Shown piece by piece: positions 7,807 through 15,844 of a stretch of 20,886 nt of DNA. Position numbers and translations under genes: made by a program. The DNA lies in contig CAZPZZ010000066.1 of assembly GCA_964591245.1 (NCBI GenBank), positions 1-20,886 of the forward strand, in the 5' to 3' direction. The DNA comes from CAZPZZ01 sp964591245. Its GTDB lineage: Bacteria; Acidobacteriota; Vicinamibacteria; Vicinamibacterales; UBA8438. The notes under the pieces were generated by a model. The model was not told where the DNA came from. It made no database searches and saw nothing but the letters and a program-made list of their open reading frames with translations. The first letter of the stretch is position 1; the number at the start of each line of letters is the position of its first letter.

Positions 7807-10278
7807 TCAGGGAATACGTGCATTCGCCGTCCGCCCGGAAGCATCCATGACCGCCCGTCTCATTCGAAACGCCGGACTCTTCACAATGCCTAGAACAATC
7901 GCCGAAAGCTGATAGTCGCTCGACGCAGCGTCCCGGACGATAGAGCGTACCGTCGGGAGATCGTAGTACTCGATGCTGCGGCCAAGCGCATACGCCAACA
8001 GTTTTTCGGTCAGGGCGGTGACAAATTGACGACGCTGGGTTACCAAGTATGCACGTAATCCAGCTGGCCCCTGAAACTGCGTACCGTCGGGCAAGACGGC
8101 CGAGTTGTCCACAGGCGCTCCGCTCTCTGTATCGCGCCAGCCACCGGTCGCATCAAAGCTCTCCAACGCAAAGCCCAACGGATCCATCGGCGCATGACAC
8201 GTGGCGCACACCACGTTTTCCCGGTGCTGTTCCAATCGCTGGCGCACCGACGCCGGGACGCCATCTCTTCCTCGGTCTGGTAGACCAGGAACATCTGGCG
8301 GTGGCGGTGGTGGTGGCGTGCCAAGCAGATTCTCAAGCACCCAGTGCCCCCGCAAGACCGGCGATGTACGATTCGGATACGACGTCACGGTCAGCACACT
8401 GCCCTGACCGAGCAACCCACCCCGGGGATCGTCGTCACCAAACGTCACTCTCCGAAAATGACTGCCAAAAACATTCGGGATCCCGTAATGTTTCGCCAGC
8501 CGCTCGTTTGCAAACGTGTAGTTTGCCCTCAGGAGGTCGACAACACTCCGGTTACCCCGGAAGATGCTTTCCACAAACAACATCGTCTCGCGCAGGAACG
8601 CATTGCGGAGATTCTCGTCAAAATCCGAAAATGCATTCGGATCCGGGGTAGCACCCGCTAGATTGCGTAACCGCAGCCACTGGCCAACGAAATTATCCAC
8701 TAGCGCCGTCGAACGGCTGTCCGCCAACATCCGCCGGACCTGCTGGTCAAGTACGGCGGGATCATCGAGTTCACCGCGGGCAGCCACGTCAAGTAACGCG
8801 TCGTCGGGAATACTGCTCCACAGAAAGAATGACAGGCGAGACGCAAGTTCGAAATCACCGATGCCATACACAGCATCTGGACCAACGTCCACCGGGTCCC
8901 GCTCGATCCGGAACAGCAATTTTGGATCAGCCAGAAGCCGTTCTAAGGCGAACTGGATACCCGAATCGAACGACCCCTCCCGGCGACCGTCTCTGTAAAA
9001 CCGCAGGAGTTCTTCGACCTCCCGATCGGCCACTGGTCTGCGATAGGCTCGACGGGTAAGCGCCTCCAGTATTTCCTTCGCGCAGGGCTCTTCCTCTTGG
9101 GGCCTCGTCGGACGACAGACAAAAATTCGACGCCGACTTGGTGTCTGCCCCGGGCCGGAGACATCGTACGGACCACTGATCGCGACGGTGTGAACCCACA
9201 CGTTACTCTCGAGCGACTCGTCACGTTCAGGGTACTTCGGAGGATGCGGAACCCCATCCTCGATCTCCGTCTGGCGCCCCAGGAATGAGACTCCGACCAG
9301 GCGCGTACCGGCCTTGACCGGGAGGCGGACCTCAAGACCATCATCGGCATTCTGGGCATACTCTTCCCATGCGGGATCGCCGAAAATATCTCCGATGAAC
9401 CCGGCCGGAGGGGCTCCGGTCAATTCCTCGCCGCCGACAACCGACGAGAGAATCTGCTCTCCATCGAGACGGATCTCGACCTGGTGAGGCTCACCGAGGC
9501 CGATCACGTAATCAAAGAGTTGCCGGTAGAGGCGCACTTTGATGACGTACTCGCCATCGACCGGAAAATGGTGCCGTACGGCGGCGCCACCGCGTGACCC
9601 AAACGGCAACTCTTCCCCGAGATAGCCATCTTGATTCAACAGGGCGCGATATTCGTCAGTGGTGGGTGCTGAAGGTGGAAGCCCCACCGCCAGCCGACTC
9701 AGCTTCCGAGCTGCTGAAAGGTATCGGTCCAACAAGGTCGGTGAAACCGACAACATGCTGGCGATGTTGTCGAACCCCTGCGCGTCTCCACTGTCGGCCG
9801 GTAACAACGAGTTGACATCAACGTCGAGACCCAACAGATCCCGGATCATGTTCTGGTATTCGGCCCGATTGAGTCGGTGCACACTATCTGTACGGCCAGG
9901 ATTGGGAGCAAGTGCCGCAGCGGTATCCAGCTCCGTTTCCAGCCACGCAACCATCTGGTCGACCACGTCGCGATCTGGCCGCGGCCGGCCCGGCGGTGGC
10001 ATTGCACCAATTCGGAGCTTTTCAATGACCCGCTCCCAGACCTCAGCACCTTCGGCTACATGGACGGCATCCATGGCCTCGAGGGAGAGACCACCCGTGC
10101 GCAACCTGTCACTGTGACAACCGACGCAGTACCGGTCCAGTACCGGAGGCACTGGAGATGCCTCCGACGATGACGCCTGCTGCGTGGATGGTTCTTGGCT
10201 GGCTGTAACGGGCGACAGGAGTACCAGCCAAATCGCCGGCGTCAGCAAAAGCCAGAGCGTGGACCACCGGCGTGGCAT
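7807..10278 (-). CDS. DUF1592/DUF1587/DUF1588/DUF1595/DUF1585 c-type cytochrome
   Basis: Large exported haem protein (823 residues) of a multi-domain architecture known from Planctomycetota, Verrucomicrobiota and Acidobacteriota. In order: signal peptide 1-27; haem site CVGCH (Cys51-His55) with candidate axial Met93 in GAMPP; DUF1587 ~131-197 (VHRLNRAEYQNMIRDLLG); a beta-rich, carbohydrate-binding-like section ~230-370; DUF1595 ~400-462 (LTRRAYRRPV); DUF1592 ~472-600 (ELASRLSFFLWSSIPDD); DUF1588 ~618-712 with a second haem site CATCH (Cys691-His695); and DUF1585 to ~805 (LTEKLLAYALGRSIEYYD). A run of seven prolines (655-661) precedes the second haem region. The start is moved 19 codons inward to follow GGTGGAG at 7 nt spacing. 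It is the first gene of an operon with DUF1552. The role is probably periplasmic electron transfer or oxidation; the substrate is unknown. Confidence 0.93.
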   Translation of the reverse strand: MPRRWSTLWLLLTPAIWLVLLSPVTASQEPSTQQASSSEASPVPPVLDRYCVGCHSDRLRTGGLSLEAMDAVHVAEGAEVWERVIEKLRIGAMPPPGRPRPDRDVVDQMVAWLETELDTAAALAPNPGRTDSVHRLNRAEYQNMIRDLLGLDVDVNSLLPADSGDAQGFDNIASMLSVSPTLLDRYLSAARKLSRLAVGLPPSAPTTDEYRALLNQDGYLGEELPFGSRGGAAVRHHFPVDGEYVIKVRLYRQLFDYVIGLGEPHQVEIRLDGEQILSSVVGGEELTGAPPAGFIGDIFGDPAWEEYAQNADDGLEVRLPVKAGTRLVGVSFLGRQTEIEDGVPHPPKYPERDESLESNVWVHTVAISGPYDVSGPGQTPSRRRIFVCRPTRPQEEEPCAKEILEALTRRAYRRPVADREVEELLRFYRDGRREGSFDSGIQFALERLLADPKLLFRIERDPVDVGPDAVYGIGDFELASRLSFFLWSSIPDDALLDVAARGELDDPAVLDQQVRRMLADSRSTALVDNFVGQWLRLRNLAGATPDPNAFSDFDENLRNAFLRETMLFVESIFRGNRSVVDLLRANYTFANERLAKHYGIPNVFGSHFRRVTFGDDDPRGGLLGQGSVLTVTSYPNRTSPVLRGHWVLENLLGTPPPPPPPDVPGLPDRGRDGVPASVRQRLEQHRENVVCATCHAPMDPLGFALESFDATGGWRDTESGAPVDNSAVLPDGTQFQGPAGLRAYLVTQRRQFVTALTEKLLAYALGRSIEYYDLPTVRSIVRDAASSDYQLSAIVLGIVKSPAFRMRRAVMDASGRTANARIP

Positions 10279-10285
10279 GTATGAT

Positions 10286-10292
10286 CTCCACC
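10286..10292 (-). promoter_or_regulatory. ribosome binding site (GGTGGAG)
   Basis: GGTGGAG on the minus strand, 7 nt before the ATG at 10278. It places the cytochrome start directly at its signal peptide rather than 19 codons upstream. Confidence 0.7.
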
Positions 10293-10399
10293 TAGAATCG
10301 ACGATTTCACGGATAGCACCCTCGTAATAATACACCCGTCTGAGAAAGATTCATCCAATACTCGCGTGGTAGAATTCAATGCAACTTGGCCATTCTCTC

Positions 10400-10404
10400 G
10401 GAGG
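10400..10404 (+). promoter_or_regulatory. ribosome binding site (GGAGG)
   Basis: GGAGG is 8 nt before the ATG at 10413 but only 2 nt before the ATG at 10407. The downstream ATG is therefore the likelier start. Confidence 0.65.
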
Positions 10405-10412
10405 GCATGACT

Positions 10413-11921
10413 ATGCGCATCTTGACGAGTGGACTCTGCCACTGGGCACTCCTGTCACTCGTGGCGGTCGCGACGCTCGGGGCACGCACCGCGGACGTCC
10501 AGCTCATTCATGCCGTCAAGGACGGCAACACGTCCGCAGTACACGACCTCCTCGCACGCGACGCCGACGTGAATGCCCGGCAGGGTGACGGCGCCACGGC
10601 TCTCCATTGGGCTGCCTACCGGAACGACCTCGAGAGCGCCGAGTTGCTGATTCGCGCCGGTGCGGTCGTGAATGCCACAAACGACCTCGGTGTCACGCCG
10701 CTCTGGGTCGCAGCGACGGCCGGCAGCGCGGCCATGATTGCGAAACTGCTACACGAGGGCGGTGACCCGAACCTCGCACCGGCCACGGGCGGAACCCCTC
10801 TGATGATCGCTTCCCGGCAGGGTAATGTCGCCGCCGTGGAATCCCTCCTGAACCACAGTGCCGATGTGAATGCCACCGAGGGGGCACAAGCACAAACTGC
10901 GCTCATGTGGGCAGTGGCGCAAGGGCGACCGTCTGTCATACCGGTTCTTCTCGCCGCGGGAGCAGATCTGAACGCTCGGACTCGCTCATCACGCCGACAC
11001 GTACTCCTCTGTTGTCAGAAGAGCCTGGGACGAACCGAGGGGGCAACGTGGGTCAAAGAGGGCGGATTTACACCGTTGATGTTCGCCGCCCGCCACGGGC
11101 GTGCCAACTCGGCGAGACACCTCCTGGCCGCAGGCGCAGAGATTGACGACACCGCCGCAATCGGCACAACCTCCCTCGTCGTGGCCGCGCAGCACGGTCA
11201 CCACGCGGTCGCGGCGGTACTGTTGGAGCATGGTGCCAACCCTGACACCGCCGGTGCCGGCTACGCCGCGCTGCACTGGGCGGCCCTACGTGGCGACAGC
11301 AGACTGGTCGGAATGCTGCTCACTCACGGCGCGAACCCTGACGTACGACTTGAGACAGGCTCAACCCTCAAACACGATCGCCGTGCCTTCGCTTTCGACA
11401 AGTTTCTGATCGGTGCCACTCCATTTTCCCTGGCCGCCCGACGATCTGGCGTCGGCATCATGCAATTGCTTGCGGCCGCCGGAGCCGACACATCACTCCC
11501 CCTGGAAGACGGCCATACGCCGCTCATGGTTGCGGCGGCAGGGCGCAACACAGGACTTCGCCGGCTCAGACTCCAGGAACACCAGATCCTCGACACCATC
11601 AAGGTCGGGCTCGACTTGGGCATGGATGTCAATGCCATCAGCCTGTCTGGCGATACGGTGCTCCATGTGGCCGCAGCCAGCAAGTTCGAACGCGTCATTC
11701 GCCTGCTCGTCGAACGTGGCGCAAAACTCGACGCTCGGAATGCGCTCGGACAAACAGCACTCTCGGTGGCGCTTTTGCCACCCGAAGCCCCGCAGGGGGC
11801 GGTCGGTGGCTCAGCGCTCGCGCGATACCGGGAACGATACGAAGCCTGGAAGGCCAGTAACGGACACCCCCCGACCGCGGAATTGCTGCGCTCGCTCGGC
11901 GCCCCCGAAACCGGAGAATAG
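10413..11921 (+). CDS. secreted ankyrin-repeat protein
   Basis: 502 residues with an N-terminal signal peptide (hydrophobic 9-24, cleavage near GARTA-DV), so the repeats probably lie in the periplasm or on the surface. About ten ankyrin repeats follow, with the core 'G-x-T-P/A-L-x-x-A-A-x-x-G-x-x-x-x-x-x-L-L-x-x-G-A-x-x-N'. Examples are DGATALHWAAYRNDLESAEL, GGTPLMIASRQGNVAAVESL, GFTPLMFAARHGR, GYAALHWAALRGDSRL and GHTPLMVAAAGR. Two stretches break the array: a basic, Cys-containing insert at ~190-216 and a charged insert at ~315-332. Ankyrin arrays bind proteins; the partner is not visible but may be the cytochrome or quinoprotein encoded alongside. The next gene starts 64 bp downstream, so they are probably co-transcribed. 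Confidence 0.92.
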   Translation: MRILTSGLCHWALLSLVAVATLGARTADVQLIHAVKDGNTSAVHDLLARDADVNARQGDGATALHWAAYRNDLESAELLIRAGAVVNATNDLGVTPLWVAATAGSAAMIAKLLHEGGDPNLAPATGGTPLMIASRQGNVAAVESLLNHSADVNATEGAQAQTALMWAVAQGRPSVIPVLLAAGADLNARTRSSRRHVLLCCQKSLGRTEGATWVKEGGFTPLMFAARHGRANSARHLLAAGAEIDDTAAIGTTSLVVAAQHGHHAVAAVLLEHGANPDTAGAGYAALHWAALRGDSRLVGMLLTHGANPDVRLETGSTLKHDRRAFAFDKFLIGATPFSLAARRSGVGIMQLLAAAGADTSLPLEDGHTPLMVAAAGRNTGLRRLRLQEHQILDTIKVGLDLGMDVNAISLSGDTVLHVAAASKFERVIRLLVERGAKLDARNALGQTALSVALLPPEAPQGAVGGSALARYRERYEAWKASNGHPPTAELLRSLGAPETGE

Positions 11922-11975
11922 GCGATCCACGAGGGGCGGCCGAAGACCTTCTGTCAGTCGTCTCGGCAACTGTAC

Positions 11976-11980
11976 GGAGG
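11976..11980 (+). promoter_or_regulatory. ribosome binding site (GGAGG)
   Basis: GGAGG, 5 nt before the ATG at 11986. The open frame extends far upstream across the ankyrin gene in another phase; this site and the signal peptide that follows set the real start. Confidence 0.8.
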
Positions 11981-11985
11981 CACAC

Positions 11986-14175
11986 ATGGTAAACACCCGC
12001 CCTACGCTGATCCTCTTCCTCCTGATCATTATTAACGGAACCGGTCCATCGGAACTCTCTGGTCAGGTCCGCTACGTCGCCGAGCAGGCGGCGGCGGGTG
12101 AAGCCATCTACGAGCAATCCTGCGCCGTCTGCCACCTTCCCAATCTCCAGGGCTCCTTCGAAGCTCCCCAGCTCGCTGGCCCCAACTTTCGCCTCAACTG
12201 GGGAGGGAGACCCCTCAACACCCTCCGGGACGTCCTGACGACGATGCCTCCTCAAGCGGTAAATTCACTTTCTGAGGATGAATATTCGTCGGTTGCGGCC
12301 TATCTCCTCCGTGAGAACGGCTTGGACCCTGGGGCGTCGCCGCTTGAGCTCACGTCCTCGGATCTCTTATTTCCGGATGTGCGGGCTGGCACAACGGCCG
12401 ATCTTCCTCCAGGGACGGAAGCCGTGCCCCCGCTACCCGGTCGTCCCGGGAATGTGCCGTCACCCGACGGGGTGAATCGCGCCCCTGAGACCGTCGGCGA
12501 AATCGACGTCACCGCGGTAGGTCGCACCGAAACGTTCAGACGGGCAGATCGATTCACGGATGTCTCTGACGCCGTCCTGGCCGATCCACCACCTGGCGAC
12601 TGGCTTCACTGGCGACGCAATCAGCAGGCCTGGGGCTCGAGTCCACTTACCCAGATCAACAAGGGCAACGTCAATCAACTTCAGCTCGCATGGGTATGGG
12701 GCATGGAAGATGGTACGAGTCAGCCCGATCCCTTGGTCCGAGACGGTGTCCTCTACATCCCAAATGCAGGAAACGTCATCCAGGCCATCGACGCCGTCGA
12801 TGGCACCCTCCTTTGGGAGTGGCGTCATACGTTCCCAGAAGGTGCGGGCACCCGGGGCCAACTGCGTAATCTCGCCGTATGGGAAGATTTGATCTCCGTG
12901 GCGACGGAGGACGGGATCATGGTGGCCCTCGATGCACGCACAGGCGTCGTCCGATGGCACTCGACCCTTGCCAACTGGGAGCTCGGATACCAGAACTCGT
13001 CAGGCCCCATCGTGGTGGACGGCAAGCTGGTCAACGGAATAGATGGTTGCGCGCGGTTCACGGACGAAAGCTGCTTCATCACGGCGCATGACGCACGGAC
13101 GGGAGAGGAGGTCTGGCGGACATTCACCGTTGCACGCCCCGGAGAGCCTGGAGGCGATACATGGGGCGACCTTCCGTTCGCACTCAGAGGTGGGAGTGAA
13201 GTATGGATCGCCGGTAGCTACGATCCGACCCTTGATCTACTCTTCTTCGGAACGGCTCAATCAAAGCCATGGGTTGCGGCGAGCCGAGGATTGACCGTAA
13301 ACGACGCAACGCTTTTTGCAAACTCCACACTCGCGCTGGATCCAGACGATGGGAGTATCGTCTGGTTTTTCCAGCACATCACTGGCGAAAGCCTCGACCT
13401 GGATGTTGCCTTCGAGCGGGTCCTTGCAGACGTCGATGGCGTACCCGTCGTCTTCACGATCGGAAAGGATGGCATCCTCTGGAAGCTCGATCGACGGAGC
13501 GGAGCGTATTTGGACCTCGTGGAGACGGTCTATCAGGACATTTACACCATCGATCATGAGACCGGCAAGCTGACCTACCGCGAGGACATTCAAAACGCGA
13601 AGGTCGGCGAATGGCTCTCAGCGTGTCCGTCCACGGCCGGCGGACATAACTGGCATACCATGTCGTTCGAACCCCAGAACGGCCTCCTGATCATCCCCCT
13701 GGGCCAGACATGCATGAACCTGCAGGGGCGAGAAATGCTTCTCGAAGAAGGCTCCGGTGGCGTTGCCGCAAACCGGGTCTTCGTGGACATGCCAGGCGCT
13801 GAGGGAAACATTGGAAAGCTCGCCGCCTACGACGCCTCAACACTAGACGAGGTCTGGAGCGTCGAGCAGCGCGCACCCTTTACCACGGCAGTATTCACGA
13901 CCGCCTCAGGCCTTGCCTTTGCAGGCGACTTCGACCGATGGTTCCGTGCGTTTGACGTCCGCACCGGCGAAGAACTCTGGAAGACCCGGCTTGCCACATC
14001 CGTGCTCGGGTACCCGATCACCTATGCGGTGGATGGCGTCCAGTACATCGCCGTCACCGCAGGACGCGGCGGCGGCAGTCCGTGGAGCGTTCCCAACGTT
14101 GTCACAACCGAAGTACGCACGCCTCCTGGACAAAGGCACAACGCGATCTATGTCTTCCGCCTCGGGCCAAACTGA
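11986..14175 (+). CDS. quinohaemoprotein: N-terminal cytochrome c + PQQ dehydrogenase
   Basis: 729 residues. Signal peptide ~1-27; cytochrome c domain ~30-112 with haem motif CAVCH (Cys46-His50) and axial Met87 in TTMPPQ; a Pro-rich linker ~113-195; then a PQQ propeller from ~200. Docking motifs such as IQAIDAVDGTLLWEW, MVALDARTGVVRWHS and FRAFDVRTGEELWKT are visible. The likely catalytic region is ESLDLDVAFERV with Asp471 and Asp473; the Trp usually before the Asp is Leu470. It is a paralogue of the 4515 enzyme, sharing PLVRDGV, SGPIV, ITAHDA, DTWGD-x-PF and both Cys pairs (355/363, 547/576). Haem-first order is the reverse of classic type II quinohaemoprotein alcohol dehydrogenases and matches what I know of polyvinyl alcohol dehydrogenase. 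The haem should take electrons from PQQH2 intramolecularly. Confidence 0.93.
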   Translation: MVNTRPTLILFLLIIINGTGPSELSGQVRYVAEQAAAGEAIYEQSCAVCHLPNLQGSFEAPQLAGPNFRLNWGGRPLNTLRDVLTTMPPQAVNSLSEDEYSSVAAYLLRENGLDPGASPLELTSSDLLFPDVRAGTTADLPPGTEAVPPLPGRPGNVPSPDGVNRAPETVGEIDVTAVGRTETFRRADRFTDVSDAVLADPPPGDWLHWRRNQQAWGSSPLTQINKGNVNQLQLAWVWGMEDGTSQPDPLVRDGVLYIPNAGNVIQAIDAVDGTLLWEWRHTFPEGAGTRGQLRNLAVWEDLISVATEDGIMVALDARTGVVRWHSTLANWELGYQNSSGPIVVDGKLVNGIDGCARFTDESCFITAHDARTGEEVWRTFTVARPGEPGGDTWGDLPFALRGGSEVWIAGSYDPTLDLLFFGTAQSKPWVAASRGLTVNDATLFANSTLALDPDDGSIVWFFQHITGESLDLDVAFERVLADVDGVPVVFTIGKDGILWKLDRRSGAYLDLVETVYQDIYTIDHETGKLTYREDIQNAKVGEWLSACPSTAGGHNWHTMSFEPQNGLLIIPLGQTCMNLQGREMLLEEGSGGVAANRVFVDMPGAEGNIGKLAAYDASTLDEVWSVEQRAPFTTAVFTTASGLAFAGDFDRWFRAFDVRTGEELWKTRLATSVLGYPITYAVDGVQYIAVTAGRGGGSPWSVPNVVTTEVRTPPGQRHNAIYVFRLGPN

Positions 14176-14265
14176 TCCCAGAGTTCTCCCAGATTGCGCG
14201 GCGCGACAACCGGAAACATTGATTCGGTACTCCTCGTCGGCCCTCCGTCCCGTGACAGGTTGCCG

Positions 14266-14299
14266 GTGCACGGCATTCATTGAGCGACTTGCCGTGCAC
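14266..14299 (+). terminator. perfect 10-bp hairpin downstream of quinohaemoprotein gene
   Basis: GTGCACGGCA (14266-14275) pairs exactly with TGCCGTGCAC (14290-14299) around a 14-nt loop, 91 nt after the stop codon. A shorter competing hairpin, TGCCG(14261-14265)/CGGCA(14271-14275), uses part of the same arm. No U-run follows, so the terminator role is inferred from position. Confidence 0.45.
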
Positions 14300-14460
14300 T
14301 CCCCACTGTCCCAACTGGTTCCAGTCGCGGAGACGCCCAGGCAATGTGGCCGACGACACCGCCTCCTGAACACGTAATCCGCCTAGCATGACACCATACG
14401 CGTGTCGGTCTCGTGGCAGGTGTCTGCCAAGAACCGCTCGTCGATTCACATAAGACAGAT

Positions 14461-14466
14461 AGGAGG
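14461..14466 (+). promoter_or_regulatory. ribosome binding site (AGGAGG)
   Basis: AGGAGG, 6 nt before the ATG at 14473. It sets the NHL protein start 20 codons inside the longest frame. Confidence 0.85.
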
Positions 14467-14472
14467 CCGGTT

Positions 14473-15624
14473 ATGACACGAACCGCGTGGATCGGAACAA
14501 TTTTCTTGGTATCGGTCACCCTTGGCCCAGCGATGTCCTGGGCCGGCCAGACCACGACCGAGACGCTTACAGAAGCACAGATTACAGAGGTCCCTCTCTT
14601 CGAGGTTGACCCGGATTGGCCGACGATTCCCAACGACTGGATCCTGGGCCTCGTCGCGAGCGTGTCTGTTGACGACCGTGACCACGTATGGGTGCTGCAC
14701 CGGCCGGGAACACTAGACGCCGACGAGGCCTCGATGGCCGCACCACCGCTGCTTGAGTTCGATCCCGATGGCAACTTCGTGCAAGGCTGGGGCGGACCAC
14801 ACCCGGCCTATCACTGGCCCGATTCAGAACATGGGGTATTTGTAGACCACAACGGCTACGTCTGGATCGGTGGCAACGGTCCGGACGATCAAGTGCTCAA
14901 GTTCACGATGAGCGGGGAGCTTGTCATGGAAATCGGTCGCCCTGGTGAAAGCCGGGGAAATCGCGATATTCGGAACCTGGGCCGACCGGCAGACGCCTGG
15001 GTGCATCCCCCGACGAACGAACTCTTCGTGGCCGACGGCTACGGTAACCGGCGGGTTATCGTCTACGACGCAGACACGGGAGCATTCAAGAGAATGTGGG
15101 GTGCCTTCGGCGACGATCCGACCGACGGCCCGACAGACCCGGCATGGGCCAGTGAGCAGGAAGGATTGGGCCCCCCGTATTTTGTGCCGCCCGTCCACGC
15201 AGCCAGAGTCTCTGACGACGGACTTGTCTACGTATCCGACCGCGGAGGCAAACGCATACAGGTCTTCACAATCGATGGAGTCTATGTGTCCCAGGTCTTC
15301 ATCGGCCGCGAATGCCTGACCCCGGAGTGTGGCAACGGCACGACAGCCGCCAGCACGGCCTTTTCACCGGACGCGGAGCAACGTTTTCTCTATGTGGGCA
15401 ACCGCAGTCAGGCGCGCGTGATGATTCTCGACCGCGCGTCACTGGAAATCTTGTACTCGTTTGGACAATGGGGCTCTGCACCTGGAGATTTCGGCACGCT
15501 CCACCACATGGACGTCGACTCGACTGGCAACCTCTACGTGACCGAGGTTACCCCCTTGACGCCCGCGAACCGCCGAATCCAGCGGTTCACCTTTACGGGG
15601 ATGGGCCCCCGTCCCGAGAGGTGA
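14473..15624 (+). CDS. exported NHL-repeat beta-propeller protein
   Basis: 383 residues, signal peptide 1-24 (MSWA-GQ). NHL-like repeats appear in order: VSVDDRDHVWVLHR (~64), VFVDHNGYVWIGGNG with DQVLKF (~122-144), ADAWVHPPTNELFVADGYGNRRVIVYD (~173-199, seen in pieces), ARVSDDGLVYVSDRGGKRIQVF (~244-265) and MDVDSTGNLYVTEV (~346-359). This suggests a six-bladed propeller. Peptidyl-hydroxyglycine alpha-amidating lyase and vitellogenin-like lactonases share the fold, but I cannot assign an active site. Two cysteines (280 and 286, ECLTPEC) may form a disulfide, consistent with the periplasm. It is followed at 221 bp by the third PQQ dehydrogenase on the same strand; association is by neighbourhood only. 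Confidence 0.88.
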   Translation: MTRTAWIGTIFLVSVTLGPAMSWAGQTTTETLTEAQITEVPLFEVDPDWPTIPNDWILGLVASVSVDDRDHVWVLHRPGTLDADEASMAAPPLLEFDPDGNFVQGWGGPHPAYHWPDSEHGVFVDHNGYVWIGGNGPDDQVLKFTMSGELVMEIGRPGESRGNRDIRNLGRPADAWVHPPTNELFVADGYGNRRVIVYDADTGAFKRMWGAFGDDPTDGPTDPAWASEQEGLGPPYFVPPVHAARVSDDGLVYVSDRGGKRIQVFTIDGVYVSQVFIGRECLTPECGNGTTAASTAFSPDAEQRFLYVGNRSQARVMILDRASLEILYSFGQWGSAPGDFGTLHHMDVDSTGNLYVTEVTPLTPANRRIQRFTFTGMGPRPER

Positions 15625-15844
15625 AGTGCGGGACCGCCACCCTGTTTCCGCGGGTGTCACACGCCGAACTGTTGTCTCCGAATTCGACGGGCAAGCCGTA
15701 GGCCGTGTTGGGTCGGAACGCTCGACACAGGTAACATGGCGATGCCGTTCATAGAGCACCGGATCGCGCTCGTGCCGGTTGTCTTCATTTGGTCCGTGTT
15801 CAGATGCTGATAGATGTACCGACGTCGCTCCTCGGAGACCGCCG

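Larger units (their letters stand above)
10279..10412. promoter_or_regulatory. divergent promoter region, cytochrome / ankyrin genes
   Basis: 134 bp shared by two divergent units. Candidate -10 boxes: TATTAT on the minus strand (10332-10327), about 50 nt before the cytochrome start, and TAGAAT on the plus strand (10370-10375), about 38 nt before the ankyrin start. Neither has a good -35 at 16-18 bp. This stretch is clearly more A+T-rich than the flanking genes, as expected of a promoter. Confidence 0.4.
14176..14472. other. 297-bp intergenic stretch with hairpin
   Basis: Separates the quinohaemoprotein gene from the NHL gene. Apart from the inverted repeat at 14266-14299 and the ribosome binding site at its end, I see no gene or RNA. 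Small frames here lack a ribosome binding site and protein-like composition. A promoter for the NHL gene probably lies in the last 100 bases, but no convincing boxes were found. Confidence 0.5.

Noticed and set aside
11413..11985. Extending the quinohaemoprotein upstream to 11413.
   Set aside because: This part overlaps the ankyrin gene in another phase. GGAGG plus a signal peptide at 11986 mark the true start.
4515..14175. Absence of the GDN motif in the two alcohol-type quinoproteins (KTH and DAT instead; GDN present in the third) as evidence of a lost catalytic Asp.
   Set aside because: The catalytic Asp of these families lies in the W-D-x-(A/S/T/D) motif further on, which all three keep in some form. 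The GDN position is not the base.
13906..14373. Overlapping long frames on both strands across the 3' end of the quinohaemoprotein gene and the following gap.
   Set aside because: Mostly inside a confident gene, with Arg/Ser-rich composition and no start signals.
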